From: JAHEFU01 sp020440645
GTDB lineage: Bacteria > 4484-113 > JAFGCY01
Assembly: GCA_020440645.1 (NCBI GenBank)
Contig: JAGRNR010000002.1
Span: 62,001-126,000 of the forward strand
DNA: 64,000 nt
Reading direction: 5' to 3'
The notes under the pieces are model-generated. The model was given only the letters and a program-made list of their open reading frames with translations, did no database searches and was not told the DNA's origin. Positions 44,100 through 53,737 of this stretch are shown one piece after another. A program made the translations under genes and the position numbers. Positions within the stretch are counted from its first letter, which is position 1. Each line of letters starts with the position of its first letter.

Positions 44100-46130
44100 A
44101 TGGATTACCGTAAAGTGAACCTGCAGCCTGCGAACCAGGACGAGCTGGATTACCTGGCGATCAGCACGATCCGCTTCCTGTCGATTGATGCGGTGGAGAA
44201 GGCCAACTCCGGCCATCCCGGCGCACCGATGGGCATGGCTCCGATGGCCTGGACCCTGTGGAGCCGCCACCTGCGCTTCAACCCGGCCGACCCGGGCTGG
44301 TTCAACCGTGACCGCTTCATCCTGTCGAACGGCCATGCCTCGATGCTGCAGTACGCCATGCTGCACCTCTCGGGCTACGAGCTGGGACTTGAGGACCTGA
44401 AGAATTTCCGCCAGTGGCACAGCCCGACCGCCGGGCATCCCGAGGTGCATGACTGTCCCGGTGTGGAAGTGACAACCGGCCCGCTGGGGCAGGGGATCTC
44501 GCATGCGGTCGGCTTCGCATTGGCTGAGCGCTGGCTGGCAGCACAAAGCAACCGTCCCGGCCATGATGTGATCAACCATTACACCTACGTGTTCTGCAGT
44601 GACGGCGACCTGATGGAGGGCGTCTCCTCCGAAGCCTGCTCACTGGCCGGGCACCTGAAGCTCGGCAAGCTGATCTGCCTGTACGACAGTAACAGCATCT
44701 CCATTGAGGGCAGTACTGATCTGGCATTCACCGAGGACGTGGCCGCCCGCTACCGCTCCTACGGCTGGCAGGTGCTGCTGGTGGAGGATGGCAACGATGT
44801 CACTGCAATTGACCACGCCATTCGGGATGCCCAGGCGGACCGCGAGCGCCCGAGCCTGATCGAGGTCCGCACCAACATTGGCTACGGCAGCCCCAAGCAG
44901 GACAGCGCATCTTCCCATGGTTCACCACTCGGCAAGGATGCGGTCGCCGCCACGCGCGAGGCCTTCGGCTGGCCGGAGGAGAGCTTCCTCGTGCCGGAGG
45001 CGGTTGCATCACTTGCCGATGGATTCAGGCAGCGCGGCCAGGAATGGCAACAGGCCTGGCAGCAGGGCATGGATGCCTACGCGCAGGAGCAGCCGGAAGA
45101 GGCAGCCCGGCTCAGCCGCTGGATCAAGGGTGATCTGCCGGCTGGCTGGAACGATGGGCTGGATAACCTGTTCCCCGCCGATGACTCCGCCGCCAGCCGC
45201 GCCAGCAGTGGCAAGGTGCTCAACGTGCTGGGAGAGCGGCTTGGCAACCTGGTTGGCGGCAGTGCCGACCTTGAACCGAGCAACAAGAGCTGGCAGAAGC
45301 ACAGCCCGATGCAGGCAGCTGCTGAGCATGGCGGAAACAACATCCGCTTCGGAGTGCGTGAGCATGGCATGGGCGCGATTGCCAACGGCATGACCCTGCA
45401 CGGCGGGCTGCGTGGCTACACCGCCACCTTCCTGCAGTTCGCGGACTACATGCGGCCCTCGATGCGCCTGGCCGCCCTGATGAAGCTGCCATCGATCTTC
45501 GTATTCACCCACGATTCCATCGGACTCGGCGAGGACGGCCCGACACACCAGCCGGTTGAGCACCTGATGAGCCTGCGCGTGATGCCGAACATGCTGGTGA
45601 TGCGCCCGGCCGACAGCCATGAGACCGCCGTCGCCTGGCAGATTGCCATCGAGCAGAGGGACCGACCGAGCTGCCTGATCCTCACACGCCAGGACCTGCC
45701 AACCCTGCGGCCTGACAATCCCGGGCTGGCCAGCTGTGCCCGCAAGGGAGCCTACATCGCAAGGGAATGCAAGGGCGAACCGGAAGTGATCCTGATTGGC
45801 ACCGGCAGCGAGGTGCTCATTGCCATGCAGGCGGCCGATAGGCTGGCTGCCGAGGGACGCCGGGTGCGTGTTGTCAGCATGATGAGCTGGGAGCTCTTCG
45901 AACAGCAGTCTGCGAGTTACCGCGAGAATGTCCTGCCGGCTGCCTGCCAGCGGCGTGTGGTGGTCGAAGCCGGCATCCGCCTTGGCTGGGAACGCTATGC
46001 CGGCTCGCAGGGCAGGGTGATCGGGATGGACAGTTTCGGTGCCTCGGCCCCGGCGGAAGTGCTGTATGAGAAGTTCGGCATCACGAGCACAGCAGTCTAC
46101 GATGCTGCAAGCGAGCTCCTGGGGGGCTGA
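44100..46130 (+). CDS. tkt: transketolase
   Basis: 676 residues, typical full length, in three domains. The thiamine-diphosphate domain contains GHPGAPMGMAPMAW and the binding loop GDGDLMEG-like CSDGDLMEGVSSEA. The pyrimidine-binding domain contains FGVREHGMGAIANGM and the DSIGLGEDGPTHQPVEHL segment. It transfers two-carbon ketol units in the non-oxidative pentose phosphate pathway. A GATAAT box 6 bases before the ATG indicates a leaderless message. The phosphoesterase gene follows after 6 bases and is likely cotranscribed. Confidence 0.95.
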   Translation: MDYRKVNLQPANQDELDYLAISTIRFLSIDAVEKANSGHPGAPMGMAPMAWTLWSRHLRFNPADPGWFNRDRFILSNGHASMLQYAMLHLSGYELGLEDLKNFRQWHSPTAGHPEVHDCPGVEVTTGPLGQGISHAVGFALAERWLAAQSNRPGHDVINHYTYVFCSDGDLMEGVSSEACSLAGHLKLGKLICLYDSNSISIEGSTDLAFTEDVAARYRSYGWQVLLVEDGNDVTAIDHAIRDAQADRERPSLIEVRTNIGYGSPKQDSASSHGSPLGKDAVAATREAFGWPEESFLVPEAVASLADGFRQRGQEWQQAWQQGMDAYAQEQPEEAARLSRWIKGDLPAGWNDGLDNLFPADDSAASRASSGKVLNVLGERLGNLVGGSADLEPSNKSWQKHSPMQAAAEHGGNNIRFGVREHGMGAIANGMTLHGGLRGYTATFLQFADYMRPSMRLAALMKLPSIFVFTHDSIGLGEDGPTHQPVEHLMSLRVMPNMLVMRPADSHETAVAWQIAIEQRDRPSCLILTRQDLPTLRPDNPGLASCARKGAYIARECKGEPEVILIGTGSEVLIAMQAADRLAAEGRRVRVVSMMSWELFEQQSASYRENVLPAACQRRVVVEAGIRLGWERYAGSQGRVIGMDSFGASAPAEVLYEKFGITSTAVYDAASELLGG

Positions 46131-46136
46131 GCGCGG

Positions 46137-47333
46137 ATGTCGAACCAACTGAGGCTGGCAATCATCGGTGACCTGCACGTCGCGGTCGCCCATGGCGAGA
46201 ACGACGAACGGCTGGAGATCGACCCGGGCCGCAAGCTGCATGGCCTGTCCGTCGAGCTGTGCGAGGCCACCATCGCAGCCATCAATGCGGAGCAGGACAT
46301 TGACGCTGCGATCATCCTCGGCGACATGACCCGGGACAGTGAGCTGTTCAACCATGAGGTGGCAGCGAAACTGGTCAGGCAGCTCAATGTGCCATTCCAC
46401 ATCGTGGCCGGCAACCATGACATGGCCCGTAAGCGCCCGGAAAGTTCCCGCTACCCGGGCGTCGAAGTGCTGGACAGAAACGATTTCTGTGACTTCTACC
46501 GTGGCAACGGCCTGCCCGGCGCCACCACGCGCTACGTCGTGCCGCTGCCCGGTGACCACACACTGATCGTGATGGACAGCAACCTGACACTCAATGAACT
46601 GAAGACGGAGGGCTTCGACGAGTCATCCCAGGATGACGGCTTCGTGCTGCCTGACCAGCTGGCCTGGCTGGAGCAGGTGCTGTCGCATTGCCGCGACAGC
46701 GGACATCTGCCGATCGTTGCCATCCACCATACCGTGATGGACCAGTCGCCCGCCGAGGAATCGAACCACATCCTCTCGCGCATCTTCCGCTACTGGCAGG
46801 TGCACCAGGCTGCCCGGCTGCGAGAGCTGTTCAGCAGCTACGACGTGAAGCTGGTGCTCAGCGGGCATATCCACGCCCAGAGTGTCAATGTGCAGGATGG
46901 CTTCGTCAACCTCGTCACCAGCGCCGCCGTCAGCTACCCGCATGCCTGGCGCCTGTTGCACATCGAGGACGGCATCTGCAGCGTGGAGAGCCGGCCGCTC
47001 AGCGTATTGCCAACCGTGCGCAACCTGCAGTACGCCAGCCGTGAGTGGATGAATGAAGGCATGGGGGAGATGATCCGCCAGAAGGTCAGTGGTGTCCCGC
47101 TGCTGGCTCCGCTGGCTGACAAGCTGACGTTGATGGTTGAGCAGAGCGGCTGGTGGCCTCGCTTCAGTGATGGCACGCTCAGCGGTTTCCGCGTTGATCC
47201 AGGCCTGATCCCGCAGGCCGGCGGACTGAACCTGATGGCGATCCGCCAGGTTGTCGGCGTGCTTGATGACTACGGCCGCTGGAAGTCCGAACGGCCCGAC
47301 CCCTCACAGCTGCGCATCCGCCTGCGGGGCTGA
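46137..47333 (+). CDS. calcineurin-like metallophosphoesterase
   Basis: 398 residues with the five metal motifs of the superfamily: GDLHVA near residue 11, ILGDMT, AGNHD, IHHTV and SGHIHAQ. These coordinate two metal ions for phosphoester hydrolysis. The first 270 residues are the catalytic domain. The last 120 are extra and unrecognised, with PLLAPLADKLTLMVEQSGWW near residue 325. No signal peptide is seen, so a cytoplasmic nucleotide or phospholipid-headgroup substrate is possible. It starts 6 bases after the transketolase stop and abuts the convergent lipoprotein gene directly. Confidence 0.8.
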   Translation: MSNQLRLAIIGDLHVAVAHGENDERLEIDPGRKLHGLSVELCEATIAAINAEQDIDAAIILGDMTRDSELFNHEVAAKLVRQLNVPFHIVAGNHDMARKRPESSRYPGVEVLDRNDFCDFYRGNGLPGATTRYVVPLPGDHTLIVMDSNLTLNELKTEGFDESSQDDGFVLPDQLAWLEQVLSHCRDSGHLPIVAIHHTVMDQSPAEESNHILSRIFRYWQVHQAARLRELFSSYDVKLVLSGHIHAQSVNVQDGFVNLVTSAAVSYPHAWRLLHIEDGICSVESRPLSVLPTVRNLQYASREWMNEGMGEMIRQKVSGVPLLAPLADKLTLMVEQSGWWPRFSDGTLSGFRVDPGLIPQAGGLNLMAIRQVVGVLDDYGRWKSERPDPSQLRIRLRG

Positions 47334-49025
47334 TCAGTCCTGTGCGATGCCAATTGCCGTAAAGTCCTGGCCCTGCAGCGATGCATTGAAGTCGTAGGGT
47401 CCCGGACTGGCAGCGAGTTTCGGGTTCAGCAGCAGGCTCGGGCTGGCATATGCAGCGGGAACGAACAGTCCTTTCTCCTCGATGATGCGGCTGATGTTGC
47501 CGAGGTAGAGGTTGCGCAGCTGCTCGTTGTCAGTCGCCTGCGCCTCAAGGATCGCCTCATCAACCTCCGGGATGCTGATGCGCGAATAGTTCGCACCGTT
47601 GCCGATCAGCGGGCTGTACAGCTGCGGGTAGATGCAGGCCCCGGCATCCGGCCAGGCCGGATAGTTCCAGAACACGATCACTTCATGGCTGTTCAGGTCG
47701 ATGCGGCGCAGCAGGTCCACATTGCTCAGCGGGAAGGGCTGCAGCCTGATCGAGATGTCGCTCCAGAATTGCAGCAGGTCGCGGTCCAGCGACTCCAGGT
47801 TGTCATAGTTCAGGAATGCGATGTCCATGTTGACAGGCAGGTGCGTGCCCTGTTCGTGGTCGCTGTCCTTCTGTGCCTTGCGCGCTTCCTCCAGCATCGC
47901 GGTCTGCGGGAAGCTCGGGTTGTTCATCAGTTCCATCGGGATCGCAGCGTTGAAGTGGCGTGGCAGGAAGTGGCTCCAGCCCTGCACCTGGCCGTTGTTT
48001 TCCTCTTCCAGTGTCTCCCTGTCAATGCTCAGCGCCAGCGAACGGCGCAGTCCGACCTTGTCCTGCATCAGCTGGTCGCCCCAGGGATCCTGGCCGTGGT
48101 CAAACAATGCCAGCAGGGAGACCGCGGTCTCATGCGATGACAGTTTGTTGCCAATTTCCGGGTCATTGCCAAGCTGCCCGACCATCGTGGTCGGCACATT
48201 GGCTGCATCCAGCCTGCCATCCCGGAACAGCTGGACCTGTTTCTCGCGGTCCGCTTCCAGTACGAAGCGCAGCTCAGTGGCGACCGGCTGGCCGAGCAGT
48301 GAGTCCGGATTCGGCAGCAGCACGAGTTCGCTGATTCCAGCCTCGTCATGCTCCATCCTGTCTATCGTCCAGGGGCCAAATCCACTGGAGCTCGCACTGG
48401 CAACCAGCTCTGGGTCATTTTCGTCCATTGTCACCGCGATGTCCGTGACGGCCAGTCCCGGCTGGCTCAGCCAGCTGTCGAACTGCATATAGGGACGGTT
48501 CAACTTGAAGCCGACCGAGTTGTCGGCAACCAGGATGCCGCTGATGTCCAGCGCCTTGCCGCTTTCCACATCCCTTGCACCTTCGATCAGGTCCAGCACC
48601 TGTGCATGCAGCATGCTGCGCGGGCCGTTGGCAATCGCCGTGATCCTGCTGCGCACCAGGCCGGGCAACAGCAGCGGGTCGTCCTGCTCAGGAAGGCTGA
48701 ACAGCCACATGCTGCCGTCCACATTGACTTCCAAGCCAGTTGCCAGTGAATTCTTCACTTCATCCTTGCCTGTCACCGGTACAGTCAGGTTCATCCCGAC
48801 TGCGCGTGCCAGGGCATACAGGCGCTGCTGGGAGAGGTCCATCGCGGCGAAGTCCGGGTCATCCGGGGCAATCTCCAGTGGCAGCCGCACTGTGCCGCCG
48901 ATGCTGGCATTGCTGACAGGTTGCTTGTTGCCGTTGCCGGCATTGCTGCCACCGGTGCGCGGCGGGCAGCCGCACAGGAACAGCAGCAGCAGGCAGCCCA
49001 GCAGGATTCCACAGAAATTCCTCAT
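47334..49025 (-). CDS. solute-binding lipoprotein of a peptide-type ABC transporter (SBP family 5)
   Basis: 563 residues. The lipobox LFLCGC (FLCGC) after the signal peptide predicts a lipidated protein. The fold follows family 5 binding proteins: an early ALARAVGMNLTVPVTGK segment, SGFGPWTIDRME in the middle, VGLRRSLALSIDRETLEEE as the conserved helix, and a late WPDAGACIYPQLYSP. These bind oligopeptides, nickel or sugars for import. No permease or ATPase genes lie nearby. The gene starts 3 bases after the glycosyltransferase stop and probably shares its transcript. Confidence 0.75.
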   Translation of the reverse strand: MRNFCGILLGCLLLLFLCGCPPRTGGSNAGNGNKQPVSNASIGGTVRLPLEIAPDDPDFAAMDLSQQRLYALARAVGMNLTVPVTGKDEVKNSLATGLEVNVDGSMWLFSLPEQDDPLLLPGLVRSRITAIANGPRSMLHAQVLDLIEGARDVESGKALDISGILVADNSVGFKLNRPYMQFDSWLSQPGLAVTDIAVTMDENDPELVASASSSGFGPWTIDRMEHDEAGISELVLLPNPDSLLGQPVATELRFVLEADREKQVQLFRDGRLDAANVPTTMVGQLGNDPEIGNKLSSHETAVSLLALFDHGQDPWGDQLMQDKVGLRRSLALSIDRETLEEENNGQVQGWSHFLPRHFNAAIPMELMNNPSFPQTAMLEEARKAQKDSDHEQGTHLPVNMDIAFLNYDNLESLDRDLLQFWSDISIRLQPFPLSNVDLLRRIDLNSHEVIVFWNYPAWPDAGACIYPQLYSPLIGNGANYSRISIPEVDEAILEAQATDNEQLRNLYLGNISRIIEEKGLFVPAAYASPSLLLNPKLAASPGPYDFNASLQGQDFTAIGIAQD

Positions 49026-49028
49026 TCC

Positions 49029-50228
49029 TCAGCTCTCCATCGATTCAAACAGTTCCAGTATCCGCCTGCCGTAAGTGCCGACGGAGAATCCCTCCAGCTC
49101 AAACTCAGCCGCTTCACGCCGCAAAAGCGGCAACGCATTGAGGGTCGCTAAGAGTTTAACCCGGGCCTCCGCCGGCTCCAGGTTGCATTCCGCGATACCG
49201 CCTGCTGCAATCTCGCGCATCGCTGAACCACGGCTGACCAGCGCAGGCGTGCCATGCGCGAGGGCCTCGAGCACCGGATAGCCGAAGCCTTCCTCGACAC
49301 TCAGGTTGACCAGCAGGTCCGCCGAGCGGTACAGCCGGCTTAAGTCAAAGTCATTCACACGGCCGATGTCATGCACGGCAGGTGAGTCATCCGCCGGGAT
49401 GCCCTGTTGCTGCCCAAGCGCCACGACGGCCAGTTTCGGGCTGCTGTTCGCGGAATGGTATTCACCCGTCCCACCGGCCAGCACCAGCGAGCCCTTGTAG
49501 TCGCCGCTCAGCACAAGCTCCCGGTAGATCCGCACCAGCAGGTCCGTGTTCTTGCGCAGGCCGCGCACTCCTACTGCCAGGATGTACGGCCGCTGTGACT
49601 TGTACATATGCAGCGAACCCTGCACCTGCATCCCGAGGTCAATGCTGCCATTGCGGTCCGCATAGGTCCACAGCATCGGCGACATGGGAGGCAGCAGTGT
49701 TTCAGCCTGGTCCGCCGCTTGCTGGAACCTCTCCAGCAGCAACCTGCGCGTTGCATCAGAGATGCACAGCAGGGCCGCGCCGGAGCTCACCGCATGCCTG
49801 ATCGCCTGCCGGTACAGGATGCCTGCCGTGAAGGATACGGTGCCCGGGTGTGTGAAGGGCAGCATGTCCGGCAGGATCACCATCCGCCTGCGGATGCGCA
49901 GCCCACGCGGCAGGCTGAAGTCGCAACCCAGGTATGCGTCCAGTCCGAGCTGGGCAGCCTGCGCAGGAATCCAGCGCTGCTCCAGCAGGTAACGCTGGAC
50001 CACCGGCATTCGCGGCACGGTGCCATAATGCCAGTGCAGCCTGTCCAGGGCTGAGCGCAGGGGAGGGGTGGCCTCCTCCTCGATCAGCCTGCGGTCTGAC
50101 TCGCTGCGCAGGAAGACATGGATCTCATGTCCGTCCCCGGCTTCCGCCAGCCCGATCACGGCATTGCGGCACAGGCGGCCAAGCCCCGTGGGGTTCCCCG
50201 CCGCCAGTGCTCCGATGCCCAGTTTCAC
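49029..50228 (-). CDS. GT4-family glycosyltransferase
   Basis: 399 residues from a GTG start. The N-terminal GALAAGNPTGLGRLCRN and the C-terminal EEGFGYPVLEALAHGTPALV with an EIAAGG end are the donor-binding pattern of GT-B retaining enzymes. It would transfer a sugar from a nucleotide donor to a glycan or lipid at the cytoplasmic membrane. The GTG sits 6 bases after a perfect TATAAT, the clearest leaderless promoter in the window. An ATG-initiated extension upstream would run through that promoter and into the divergent gene, so it is rejected. The solute-binding protein gene follows after 3 bases. Confidence 0.87.
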   Translation of the reverse strand: MKLGIGALAAGNPTGLGRLCRNAVIGLAEAGDGHEIHVFLRSESDRRLIEEEATPPLRSALDRLHWHYGTVPRMPVVQRYLLEQRWIPAQAAQLGLDAYLGCDFSLPRGLRIRRRMVILPDMLPFTHPGTVSFTAGILYRQAIRHAVSSGAALLCISDATRRLLLERFQQAADQAETLLPPMSPMLWTYADRNGSIDLGMQVQGSLHMYKSQRPYILAVGVRGLRKNTDLLVRIYRELVLSGDYKGSLVLAGGTGEYHSANSSPKLAVVALGQQQGIPADDSPAVHDIGRVNDFDLSRLYRSADLLVNLSVEEGFGYPVLEALAHGTPALVSRGSAMREIAAGGIAECNLEPAEARVKLLATLNALPLLRREAAEFELEGFSVGTYGRRILELFESMES

Positions 50229-50234
50229 GCCCCG

Positions 50235-50240
50235 ATTATA
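50235..50240 (-). promoter_or_regulatory. consensus -10 box of leaderless glycosyltransferase gene
   Basis: TATAAT on the minus strand, 6 bases before GTG. Confidence 0.75.
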
Positions 50241-50275
50241 GCGATCCGGTTCTCTCCAAGCGCTGCGCAGCATGC

Positions 50276-50281
50276 TAGTCT
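50276..50281 (+). promoter_or_regulatory. -10 box of lipoprotein gene
   Basis: TAGTCT with 8 bases to the ATG and no ribosome site; divergent from the glycosyltransferase promoter. Confidence 0.45.
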
Positions 50282-50289
50282 GATTCCCC

Positions 50290-51585
50290 ATGCGCATTGC
50301 ACCAGTGCTGTTCGTCGTGTTCCTGATAGCTTCCTGTAACCAGCAGGAACAGGCCCCGCCTGAGGCCAAGCGTGTCTACGGCTATCCGCAGGCTGAATCC
50401 AGCTGGCTGGATACCTCCGGTCGCCTCTACACCGAGCGTCGTGCGGTTAGCCCGGACGGCGTCGACATCCGTGCTGCGGCATACCAGATCAGCGGGGAGG
50501 ACCTGCAACTGGTGGTGCAGCTGCGCAACTATGACGCGCGAGTGCCGGATTCCCCTGACAACCAGTGGCTGGTGCAGGCTGAAGTGTTTGACAAGGTGGC
50601 GGAGGATGTCGAGCTGCCGGATGGGCAGGTGCCCGTGCGCATGCTGCCAACCCCCGACCACCAGCAGGTGCTGCTGCAGACCGCCACGCCGGATGCGGAT
50701 GGCCGCATCTCCGACCAGAACACCCATCTGCTGCTGCTGGATGCAACAGGAGAGTCCACTGCAATAGCAGGTGCCGATTCGCTCTACCCGGCCCAGTTCA
50801 CCGATTCCGGCTCGCTGGAATGCTGGACTGTCAATGCCCTGCAGCTGGACCGTGGCCTGCTGCACAGCACCCGCAAGCTGGGCGACGGCGCCAGCTGGAT
50901 CAAACTGGATGGATCAGAAGCCACGGCTCCCTCATCATGGATGATGGTTAGTGCAGATCCGGTCAGCCCTGCGCGCAGCATGGTCAGCTACTATGTCGAT
51001 ATCGCTGGCAACACCTTGCCAGAGGATGTGGAGTGGAACTTCCCGTACCACATGTCCTATTCCTCTGAAAGCTGGCTGCCCCCGCTGTTCCGCATGCCGG
51101 ACGGCAGGCTGGCAACATTGCTGTTCCAGCCGGATGCGCGCGGCCCTTCGCAGCGTGCCAACTACAACGGCATCTTCCGGCTGGCGACGCTCGACCCGGA
51201 CAGTGGCACGGTCAACATCCTGCATGAGGACCTCCCGCCCAAGCTGACCATCCTCGAACAGGACGGCGTGCTGTTCTACTGCTGCCCGACGGATGGCGAG
51301 GAAAGCGTGCGCTGGGAGATCTGGGCCACGGACGTGTCAGGCCTGAACAAGCGCATGCTGTTCACCTCCGATGACTCCATCTACATCAACCTTGCTGACG
51401 TCGCTGGCCAGCGGCTGCTGTTCTTCCGCCAGTACTTCGCCCGCGAGGACACCGCTCCCGTGCTGTTCAGCGAACTGCAGGAAGTGTCAACCGAGGGGCT
51501 GGGCCGCGGGCTCGTTCAGCTGGAATCGCGCCTCGGCGGCATGGCCGACGGCATTGACAGCGGTATCCCGCCGATCAGCTTCTAG
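50290..51585 (+). CDS. lipoprotein with beta-propeller-like body, function unknown
   Basis: 431 residues. VVFLIASC at residues 9-16 is a lipobox, so Cys16 should be lipidated after signal removal. The rest is beta-rich and has repeated blade-like strings: RMPDGRLATLLFQPDARG, IFRLATLDPDSGTVNILHED and IWATDVSGLNKRMLFTSDDS. These resemble TolB/WD40-type propellers seen in periplasmic lipoproteins. No catalytic residues can be named. Its stop codon overlaps that of the convergent nucleotidyltransferase in a CTAG. It stands alone on its strand. Confidence 0.7.
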   Translation: MRIAPVLFVVFLIASCNQQEQAPPEAKRVYGYPQAESSWLDTSGRLYTERRAVSPDGVDIRAAAYQISGEDLQLVVQLRNYDARVPDSPDNQWLVQAEVFDKVAEDVELPDGQVPVRMLPTPDHQQVLLQTATPDADGRISDQNTHLLLLDATGESTAIAGADSLYPAQFTDSGSLECWTVNALQLDRGLLHSTRKLGDGASWIKLDGSEATAPSSWMMVSADPVSPARSMVSYYVDIAGNTLPEDVEWNFPYHMSYSSESWLPPLFRMPDGRLATLLFQPDARGPSQRANYNGIFRLATLDPDSGTVNILHEDLPPKLTILEQDGVLFYCCPTDGEESVRWEIWATDVSGLNKRMLFTSDDSIYINLADVAGQRLLFFRQYFAREDTAPVLFSELQEVSTEGLGRGLVQLESRLGGMADGIDSGIPPISF

Positions 51586-52628
51586 CTGATCCCCATGTCG
51601 TAGGCATCGGGGTAGAAAGCAGTGTTCTGCTCGCCTTCGACCATCACCATCTTGTTGATGCGCGTGCCATCGGCAACGCTCACGCCGGGCCCGATGATGC
51701 AGTCGGTCAACTGGCAACGCTCGCCGACTTCCGCGCCAGGCAGCAGGATAGTGTTCTGCAGGCGGCTCTCGCTGCCAATGCGGCTGCGGGCCATGGCGAT
51801 AACGCGGTGGAACAGGTCGACGCCCTTGCCAAGCTCCACACTGTCATGCATGTAGACCATGTCCTTGAACAGCGCGAAGTCCTCCCGGCCTCCCCACAGC
51901 GCGTTGTCACCGTAGGTGTAGCGGCTGGCCACCAGTGCGAAGTTCGCGCGGAAGTAGCTCTCAAAGGTGCCGATGTCCTCCCACATCCGTTCGTGCGGGA
52001 AGTGAGTCAGCGCTCCGTGCATGTCAATCAGCTGCGGGAATGTTTCGCGCTCAATGCTGACCCTGCGGTCGGTCGGGATTGAATTGACGACGGATGGCTC
52101 AAGCACGTAGATCCCGGCATTGATGAAGTGCTTGCCGTCGTCATCCAGCTGGCCCTCCGGCTTCTCGGTGAATCCGGTGATGGCGCTGCCCTCCACCTGC
52201 AGCAGGCCGTAGCGCGAAGGGTCCTTCACGCTGTATCCCACCAGCGTGGCCGGACGCCCGCCGGCTTCATGCGCGGCGATCACTTCCGCGATGTCAACAT
52301 CGCTGATGATGTCCGCATTGAGCACCACCAGCCTGTCGTTGTCCACGAGCTCTGCGGCGTTGCCGATTGCCCCGGCCGTGCCGAGCGGCTCCTCCTCCAG
52401 GCTGATCGCGAACTCCAGCCCGCCGCTGTAGCCGTCGACATATTCAGCCAGCTGGTCCACAAGGTGCCCGGCAGCCAGGATGATCTGCGTCACTCCGGCT
52501 CGTGCCAGCTGGCCGATTTGGTAGTTGAGCACCTCGCGGTCGACAACCGGCATCAGAGACTTGGCAATGTGTTTGTTGAGCGGGCTGAGGCGCGTAGCCT
52601 GCCCTCCGATCAGCAGCAGTGCTTTCAT
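51582..52628 (-). CDS. sugar-1-phosphate nucleotidyltransferase with left-handed beta-helix tail
   Basis: 348 residues. The N-terminal GGQATRLSPLNKHIAKSLMP is a variant of the GGxGTRLxPLT...KPMxP activation loop; the usual Gly is Ala and the lysine is kept. NADIISD is the metal-binding site, and INAGIYVL and a late VSVADGTRINK hexapeptide-type tail follow. It makes an NDP-sugar, perhaps GDP-mannose or dTDP-glucose type, for surface glycans, which fits the glycosyltransferase nearby on the same strand. It overlaps queA by 4 bases (ATGA), so it is the last gene of the coupled operon from 55761. Confidence 0.83.
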   Translation of the reverse strand: MKALLLIGGQATRLSPLNKHIAKSLMPVVDREVLNYQIGQLARAGVTQIILAAGHLVDQLAEYVDGYSGGLEFAISLEEEPLGTAGAIGNAAELVDNDRLVVLNADIISDVDIAEVIAAHEAGGRPATLVGYSVKDPSRYGLLQVEGSAITGFTEKPEGQLDDDGKHFINAGIYVLEPSVVNSIPTDRRVSIERETFPQLIDMHGALTHFPHERMWEDIGTFESYFRANFALVASRYTYGDNALWGGREDFALFKDMVYMHDSVELGKGVDLFHRVIAMARSRIGSESRLQNTILLPGAEVGERCQLTDCIIGPGVSVADGTRINKMVMVEGEQNTAFYPDAYDMGIS

Positions 52629-53737
52629 GTGGCGCTGTTCCTCCGGTCGATCAGCATGCAGTCCCCGTAACTGAAGAAGCGGTAGCGCTGCTCGACGGCA
52701 TGATTATAGACCCGTTGCATCAGCTGCTCGCCGCCAAAGGCATAGACGAGCGCCAGCAAAGTCGACTTCGGCAGGTGGAAATTCGTCAGCAGCAGGTCGG
52801 CTGCCACCGTCGCTTGCCCTGGGTAGATGAATGTATGCGTGCTGCCATGTACGGTATCCGCATCCGGCTGCGGCATGCGTCCCTCGCTGACAATCGTATG
52901 CAGCACCCGCAGGCTCGTCGTGCCGACCGCCATCACCGGCCGGCCAGCCTTCAGCGCACTGAGGTGCTCCATCACGACCGGCAGTTCGACGGAGAAGTCC
53001 TCGCCGTGCATGCTGTGCTGGGCCAGGTCATCCACCCTGAGCGGTGCAAATGTGCCCATCCCGACATGCAGGGTCACGAAGCGGATCGCATGCCCATTGC
53101 CGCGCAGCTCAGCAAGCATCGCGTTGTCAAAATGCAGGCCTGCTGTCGGCGCGGCGACTGACCCACGGTCCTGTGCATATACGGTCTGGTAGCGGTCGCG
53201 GTCCTCTCCGGATTCCTCATCCGGATTGCTCGTGTCCCTGTGGATGTAGGGCGGCAGGGGCATGATGCCGTTGCGGTCCAGCCAGGCGTGCAGTTGCGCA
53301 GTGTCAACCGGATCGCCGGCAGCATCCATGATCCGCACGAGGCTGCCATCCAGCTGCTTCGGTTCCAGCAGCTCGCATTGCCAGTCCTCCGGCAGCGTAA
53401 GCTTTTCGCCGACGGGCAGGGGTGCGCGGCTCTTCATCAGCACGCGGTAGATATGCTGGCGTTCGCGGCCGTGGTACAGCACTTCAACCTTGCCACCGCT
53501 TTGACGCCTTCCGTATGTCCGCGCGGGGATCACCCGGCTGTTGTTCATCACGATCAGGCTGCCCTCAGGCAACAGGCCCGGCAGGTCGGCAAATGAGCGG
53601 TCACAGAAGCTGCCATTGGCAACGTCCACATGCAGCAGGCGGGAAGCCCGGCGCTCGCTGGCGGGATGCTGCGCGATCAGCTCCGGCGGGAGTTCATACT
53701 CCAGCCGGCTGGTGGGGTAGGACGGGCGCCCTGCCAT
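52625..53737 (-). CDS. queA: S-adenosylmethionine:tRNA ribosyltransferase-isomerase
   Basis: 370 residues, slightly longer than most QueA proteins. The N-terminal YELPPELIAQHPASERRASRL and the string LIVMNNSRVIPAR are diagnostic. VAAPTAGLHFD and THTFIYPGQ form the active site. The enzyme moves the ribosyl part of SAM to preQ1 in tRNA anticodons, making epoxyqueuosine. It overlaps serS by one base and the nucleotidyltransferase gene by four. No other queuosine genes are in the window. Confidence 0.95.
   Translation of the reverse strand: MAGRPSYPTSRLEYELPPELIAQHPASERRASRLLHVDVANGSFCDRSFADLPGLLPEGSLIVMNNSRVIPARTYGRRQSGGKVEVLYHGRERQHIYRVLMKSRAPLPVGEKLTLPEDWQCELLEPKQLDGSLVRIMDAAGDPVDTAQLHAWLDRNGIMPLPPYIHRDTSNPDEESGEDRDRYQTVYAQDRGSVAAPTAGLHFDNAMLAELRGNGHAIRFVTLHVGMGTFAPLRVDDLAQHSMHGEDFSVELPVVMEHLSALKAGRPVMAVGTTSLRVLHTIVSEGRMPQPDADTVHGSTHTFIYPGQATVAADLLLTNFHLPKSTLLALVYAFGGEQLMQRVYNHAVEQRYRFFSYGDCMLIDRRNSAT

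Noticed and set aside
43065..44579. Dehydrogenase frame extended to a start at 44579 (504 residues)
   Set aside because: The extra N-terminal 176 residues are antisense to transketolase, carry no dehydrogenase sequence and pass through the divergent transketolase promoter. The family starts at MRAMQF (44051).
49029..50369. Glycosyltransferase starting at 50369
   Set aside because: The added 47 residues overlap the divergent lipoprotein gene and its own perfect TATAAT box; the GTG at 50228 fits the family start.
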